Shown one piece after another: positions 60,226-64,000 of a stretch of DNA of 64,000 nucleotides (within the stretch, counting starts at the first letter, position 1; the number at the start of each line of letters is the position of its first letter). The translations under genes were made by a program, and so were the position numbers. The DNA comes from Acinetobacter sp. GSS19 (GTDB taxonomy: Bacteria; Pseudomonadota; Gammaproteobacteria; Pseudomonadales; Moraxellaceae), in contig NZ_CP117520.1 of assembly GCF_028621895.1 (NCBI RefSeq), positions 558,001 to 622,000 on the forward strand, written 5' to 3'. Below the pieces are notes generated by a model, which did not search any database, was not told the origin of the DNA, and saw only the letters and a program-made list of their open reading frames with translations.

Positions 60226-61563
60226 TTAGAATTTGTAGCCGATTTTCAAACCATAGGCGATGGCATTGTTATTTTTGAACTCAGCGACATAATTCTCTGT
60301 ACCTGCTTGAGCCCCTGTTTGTGCCTTGGCATCACCTAACCAGAAATATTTTACACCCCCGCCAATAAAGGTTTGTGGAGTTGGGCTATATTGTGCACCA
60401 AGACCGACATTCCAGTAGCCTTCGGTTGGTCCTAATGTCGTGATCGGGTCACCTGCACCAGAGTCCCAACCGACTGAAAAATTACCCGCCCACTTATCAT
60501 TAAATTTACGTCCTACACCGGTAGTGACAGACCATTGGTCATCAGAATATTCAACCAAGTTAAAACCATCTGGACGGCTAACTAATGGACCAATCGCTTC
60601 TGAAACTTTACCAAATTTGTATGGGCGAATAGCAAAATCTTTCCAGTTAACCCAACGTACATTCGCAAATGCAACGGTATTGGCCATAATACCGGTTTGC
60701 AAGTCAAGATTGACGGATTGTGGTGTGGTAATGGTTGTTTTGCCTTCTTGAGCATTTGCAACTAAAGCTTGTTGAAGTCTCGGACCGATAACTGTACCTG
60801 TAGGCCCTAAACTTCCTATCAAACCATTTAATTGCAAAGGGGACAAACTGCTTAAAGTGTCCATCAGTGCTAATGATTCATCAATATTTACTTTATGATC
60901 AATTTCAGAACGATAAGTTAATGACGTCTTTAAGGCAATTTCAGGAATTTGATAGGAAACACCTGCGAGCCAACCATAACCTTCAGTTTCTTTAATATGT
61001 GCATCGTAACCATTATAAAGACTATAAGCACGACCTCGTAAACTTACATCACCCTTAACCGTCTGATAAACTGGTCCGCCGTAGATATTCCAGTGTTTAT
61101 TGGGTTGGTAACCTAGAATCATTGAAAGGTTTTGACTTTTTACTTCTACTTTTGTGCTGCCAGATACCCCACCTAGTGTAGAAACTGTAATAGGTAAAGT
61201 CCCTAGAACTGGATCTGTAGGGCTAGAAACGAAAACGTTGTTTCCTTGATATTCTGCATCTGCACCAAAAGGTTGATCATAAAGTAGACCAAAGGAAAAT
61301 TGATCATTTACTTGCAATTTTAATGCGGCATGAGGGAAATAATAATCTCCAGCCATATCTTCAATATTGCGCCGCGTTGTACTTAGGCCCGCTTCTTGAC
61401 CTGAAACATCTGGGTCTAGAATTGAGATACCAGCCTCGAAATAATTACCTGGTTGTAAAAAATTGGAAATAGATTGTCCGGATCGATCTAGGGCTGCCGC
61501 GAAAGCACCTGCTGCGGGAAATGCAGCTAAAATGATGGCTGAAGTGAGGGCTTTTAATTTCAT
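60226..61563 (-). CDS. FadL/OmpP1-type outer membrane transport protein
   Basis: The 445-residue protein has a signal peptide (MKLKALTSAIILAAFPAAGAFA), a short N-terminal hatch-like region and a beta-barrel ending in GYGLKIGYKF-like (IAYGLKIGYKF, terminal Phe). The internal SEIDHKVNIDESLAL, WVNWKDFAIRPY and FIGGGVKYFWLGDA are typical of FadL-type long-chain fatty acid or hydrocarbon porins. ATG 61563 with AAGGAAG is preferred over the open frame to 61644. It could feed fatty acids or alkanes to the wax-ester pathway nearby. Confidence 0.87.
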   Translation of the reverse strand: MKLKALTSAIILAAFPAAGAFAAALDRSGQSISNFLQPGNYFEAGISILDPDVSGQEAGLSTTRRNIEDMAGDYYFPHAALKLQVNDQFSFGLLYDQPFGADAEYQGNNVFVSSPTDPVLGTLPITVSTLGGVSGSTKVEVKSQNLSMILGYQPNKHWNIYGGPVYQTVKGDVSLRGRAYSLYNGYDAHIKETEGYGWLAGVSYQIPEIALKTSLTYRSEIDHKVNIDESLALMDTLSSLSPLQLNGLIGSLGPTGTVIGPRLQQALVANAQEGKTTITTPQSVNLDLQTGIMANTVAFANVRWVNWKDFAIRPYKFGKVSEAIGPLVSRPDGFNLVEYSDDQWSVTTGVGRKFNDKWAGNFSVGWDSGAGDPITTLGPTEGYWNVGLGAQYSPTPQTFIGGGVKYFWLGDAKAQTGAQAGTENYVAEFKNNNAIAYGLKIGYKF

Positions 61564-61938
61564 TTTATATCTTCCTTGAACTGCCAGAGCGTTAAACATA
61601 TGGATTTCATGAATGCTCATTAAAGTGTTTGAGGTCACTACCATGAAGCCGTTACATGGTTCAAAAATAACATAATTGAAATAAGAGTAAATGCTCTAGA
61701 TTGGAGATGATCAGAGATGGAATACCTAAAAAATGTCTGATCGGTTAATTTATACTAGATTGAATAACTAAAAATCCACTTAATCTATTGTTTTTAATTA
61801 TATTTATTATTGTGATGTGATTCACAATCTGTCTTTTCGATTCTATTGAATAAAAATGAACCATGAGTTCAAAATAATAGCGTGGTTTTAAAACAATCAA
61901 AATAACATAAATGGGGGAAGGGTATTGCGGTAATTTTG

Positions 61939-62011
61939 TGCGCCCTGCGGGACTCGAACCCACGTCGGTCGCTTAGGAGGCAACTGCTCTATCCAGTTAA
62001 GCTAAGGGCGC
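61939..62011 (-). tRNA. tRNA-Arg (anticodon CCT)
   Basis: On the minus strand GCGCCCT pairs with AGGGCGC. The D-arm is GCTTAACTGGATAGAGC, the anticodon arm GTTGC-CTCCTAA-GCGAC, and the T-arm GTGGG-TTCGAGT-CCCGC. The anticodon CCT reads AGG. The 3' CCA is not encoded (discriminator A followed by CAAAAT). Confidence 0.95.
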
Positions 62012-62043
62012 AAAGCATCGCTAATGTAGCGTAAATCGGGGTG

Positions 62044-62076
62044 AAAAAAAAGTTATTGCCGTGCAATAACTTTTTT
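62044..62076 (-). terminator. terminator of the amino acid permease gene
   Basis: GTTATTGC pairs with GCAATAAC around CGT, flanked by A7-8 and T6. Confidence 0.88.
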
Positions 62077-62097
62077 CTTTATTAAATGTCGTGTGCA

Positions 62098-63468
62098 TCA
62101 GGACGTGTGTGGATTTTTATGTAAAAGCTGAAATAAACCCAGCATTAAGAGAATCCATAGAGGGATCATCACTACAGATTCCATAAAACCTTGAGTCCAC
62201 ATGATGTAAAGAACAGCCAAAATAAATAGTAATACTAGATAATTACTTACAGGTGCCCACAGTGCCGGGAAGCGAGTGGTCATTTTTGCCTGCTGCATCG
62301 CCTGTTTAAATTTTAGGTGAGTGAGACTGATCATGGCCCAGTTGAGTACAAGTGCACCGACCACCACATACATCAAGTGGCTGAGTGCATCTTCCGGCAC
62401 AAAATAGTTCAATAAAACACAACCAAAAATGAGCAACGCTGAAAATAAAACGGCAGGAATTGGTACGCCATGTTTATTCACTTTACTAAAAATTTTCGGT
62501 GCATTGCCCTGCTGGGACAGACCAAACAGCATACGGCTGTTAGCATACATTCCACTGTTATACACAGAAAGGGCAGCGGTCAAAATAATAAAGTTCAACA
62601 GATGTGCTGCCCAGCCAATTCCCATTTGGCTGAAAATCATCACAAATGGGCTTTTATCCAGACCACCCAATTCAAGCTGATTCCACGGAACCAGTGAAAG
62701 CAGAATGGTGAGTGAACCCACATAAAAGATCAGGATCCGGAAGACCACCTGATTGATGGCTTTGGGAATGGTTTTTTCAGGATTATCCGCTTCCGCAGCT
62801 GCCATGCCAATTAGCTCAATGCCGCCAAAAGCAAACATCAGGAAGGCGAGCATATAGAACAAACCTTCAAAACCGTTAGGAAAGAAGCCACCATAATGCC
62901 ATAAGTTGCTCAGGCTGGTGCTGGAATTAGCATCTGCGGTGAGCAGTAAATAAATGCCAAATACAATCATGGAAAGGACGGCACTGACTTTAATAATGGC
63001 CAGCCAGAATTCGGATTCACCATAGAATTTTACATTACCGAGATTAATTGCCGTAATCACCACAAAGAAAAACAGCACAGAAACCCACGCCGGAATATGC
63101 GGCCACCAGTAATTAATATATTTGGCGACAGCTGTCAGTTCGGTCATGGCGACCAGAATGTAAAGAATCCAGTAATTCCATCCCGCTAGAAAACCCGGGA
63201 ATTTGCCCCAATATTTATTGGCAAAATGACTAAAGGAGCCTGCTACCGGTTCATGGACAATCATTTCACCCAATTGACGCATGATCAGAAAAGCAATCAG
63301 ACCACCAATCGCATAACCTAAAATGATCGAAGGCCCTGCAGACTGAATGACTTGCGCGGAGCCTAAAAATAGCCCCGTTCCAATTGCACCACCCATGGCA
63401 ATCAGCTGGATGTGACGGTTTTTTAGGCCACGTTGAAGTTGAGAAGGCGCGTTGTTCAAAGTGCTCAC
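62098..63468 (-). CDS. amino acid permease (APC superfamily, AroP-like)
   Basis: The 456-residue permease has 12 membrane segments. Features include the N-terminal RHIQLIAMGGAIGTGLFLGSAQVIQSAGP, EMIVHEPVAGSFSHFANKYWG and FGGIELIGMAAAEADNPEKTIPKAINQV, all typical of the AAT family. The pattern fits proton-coupled uptake of aromatic or other neutral amino acids (AroP/PheP/ProY group); the exact substrate is uncertain. The start is GTG 63468 with no clear ribosome-binding site, so the true start could differ slightly. Confidence 0.87.
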   Translation of the reverse strand: MSTLNNAPSQLQRGLKNRHIQLIAMGGAIGTGLFLGSAQVIQSAGPSIILGYAIGGLIAFLIMRQLGEMIVHEPVAGSFSHFANKYWGKFPGFLAGWNYWILYILVAMTELTAVAKYINYWWPHIPAWVSVLFFFVVITAINLGNVKFYGESEFWLAIIKVSAVLSMIVFGIYLLLTADANSSTSLSNLWHYGGFFPNGFEGLFYMLAFLMFAFGGIELIGMAAAEADNPEKTIPKAINQVVFRILIFYVGSLTILLSLVPWNQLELGGLDKSPFVMIFSQMGIGWAAHLLNFIILTAALSVYNSGMYANSRMLFGLSQQGNAPKIFSKVNKHGVPIPAVLFSALLIFGCVLLNYFVPEDALSHLMYVVVGALVLNWAMISLTHLKFKQAMQQAKMTTRFPALWAPVSNYLVLLFILAVLYIMWTQGFMESVVMIPLWILLMLGLFQLLHKNPHTS

Positions 63469-64000
63469 TCGACGATGAATAAGCCGGCTATTGTAATAGA
63501 TTTAAACAGTTTTAGCCTAGTGGTGCGGTATTAGTCACATTACTTTTTAATTAAATTAAAAAGTAAACTTAAATAGTTAAGTTAACCTTTTGGTACAAAA
63601 GAAGAAGAGTGGGGTAAGTTTTTGATTAACTTTGTTTGTTGATCAGACAATCCATTCTTTAAGAAATGAAGATGGTACCTTGTTGGTAGGAAAATTTTTA
63701 ATAGGTACAGCCGTTCAACGTCATTTCATGTCAGCACCCCCATCGTTCCTGTCTGTTTAATAGTCAGTTATGAATCAAAGTATTGATCATCCTTTTGGAT
63801 GGCTTTCTATCGATCCTTTTTTATAGAAGATTCGATTGATCATTGGGTTCATTGGGCGAATATATTCCTGATGAACACGGGTTATTATAGATGCCAGCTG
63901 TGTTCTTAAAATGTAGGAAACCGACGTGTTGCGGAATGTTTGCAAGCTGAATGTTAGGACTATTTCTGATTTTTTCGGGGAAACGGAGGTATTTTAGCGA
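63469..64000. other. 532-bp terminal stretch without a visible gene
   Basis: It holds the upstream region of the permease and probably that of a gene beyond the right edge (AACGGAGG near 63985 could be a ribosome-binding site). No tRNA, repeat or conserved leader was recognised. Confidence 0.5.

Overview
The window is chromosomal DNA of an Acinetobacter (Moraxellaceae, Gammaproteobacteria). The clearest signs are a bifunctional wax ester synthase/diacylglycerol acyltransferase very like the A. baylyi AtfA/WaxDgaT enzyme, a tmRNA with the tag ANDETYALAA, Acinetobacter-type PilT/PilU, FtsK, MinCDE and MreBCD proteins, and small lineage proteins (ABZJ_00895-like, PA4642-like, PA1571-like). No rRNA operon, CRISPR array, prophage or replication origin was found.

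Region 1 (1-38.3 kb) is compact core genome. In order it holds: N-end-rule aminoacyl transferases bpt and aat; trxB; ftsK; minCDE; a voltage-sensor-like membrane protein and a PlsC-like acyltransferase; an OmpA-like lipoprotein; rep, dut, a phosphomannomutase/phosphoglucomutase and argB; an OlsB-like acyltransferase and a class II glutamine amidotransferase; a bacteriohemerythrin; an NSS-like membrane protein overlapping rnfH; bamE and fur (divergent); pilT-pilU; a YggS-type PLP protein; sbcD-sbcC; a TIGR01777 epimerase; thiO; hemB; a YigI-like thioesterase; an EmrAB-type efflux pair; and glpK. Most units end in recognisable hairpin terminators.

Region 2 (38.4-48.7 kb) is accessory. It starts at tmRNA (ssrA), a classic integration site. 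Directly downstream lies a decayed tyrosine-integrase N-terminus with an in-frame stop, joined in frame to the last ~50 codons of an IS3-family transposase. Beyond are a metallo-beta-lactamase-fold lipoprotein, a DUF1826-like gene and a TonB-dependent siderophore receptor with two overlapping Fur-box-like sites. Then come a universal stress protein, an intact 1,235-bp IS3-family element (ATC target duplications, A6G frameshift signal), a zinc alcohol dehydrogenase with a FadR/GntR-type palindrome upstream, and an AT-rich PLD-like gene. Several gene-poor, AT-rich stretches fit a worn island.

Region 3 (48.8-64 kb) returns to core genome: gatCAB, divergent mreBCD-maf(yhdE)-rng, a 57-residue protein too short for usual ORF cut-offs, wax-dgaT, cysH, thrH, a FadL-type porin, tRNA-Arg(CCT) and an aromatic-type amino acid permease.

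Functionally the window links envelope and division machinery (FtsK, Min, Mre, BamE), iron control (Fur, the Fur-boxed receptor, HemB), twitching motility (PilT/U) and storage-lipid synthesis. I found no clear undescribed multi-gene system. The best leads are the tmRNA-linked island remnant, the pore-less voltage-sensor-like protein, the extremely glutamine-rich SbcC, a possible small RNA upstream of sbcD, and orphan operators upstream of emrAB and the alcohol dehydrogenase.
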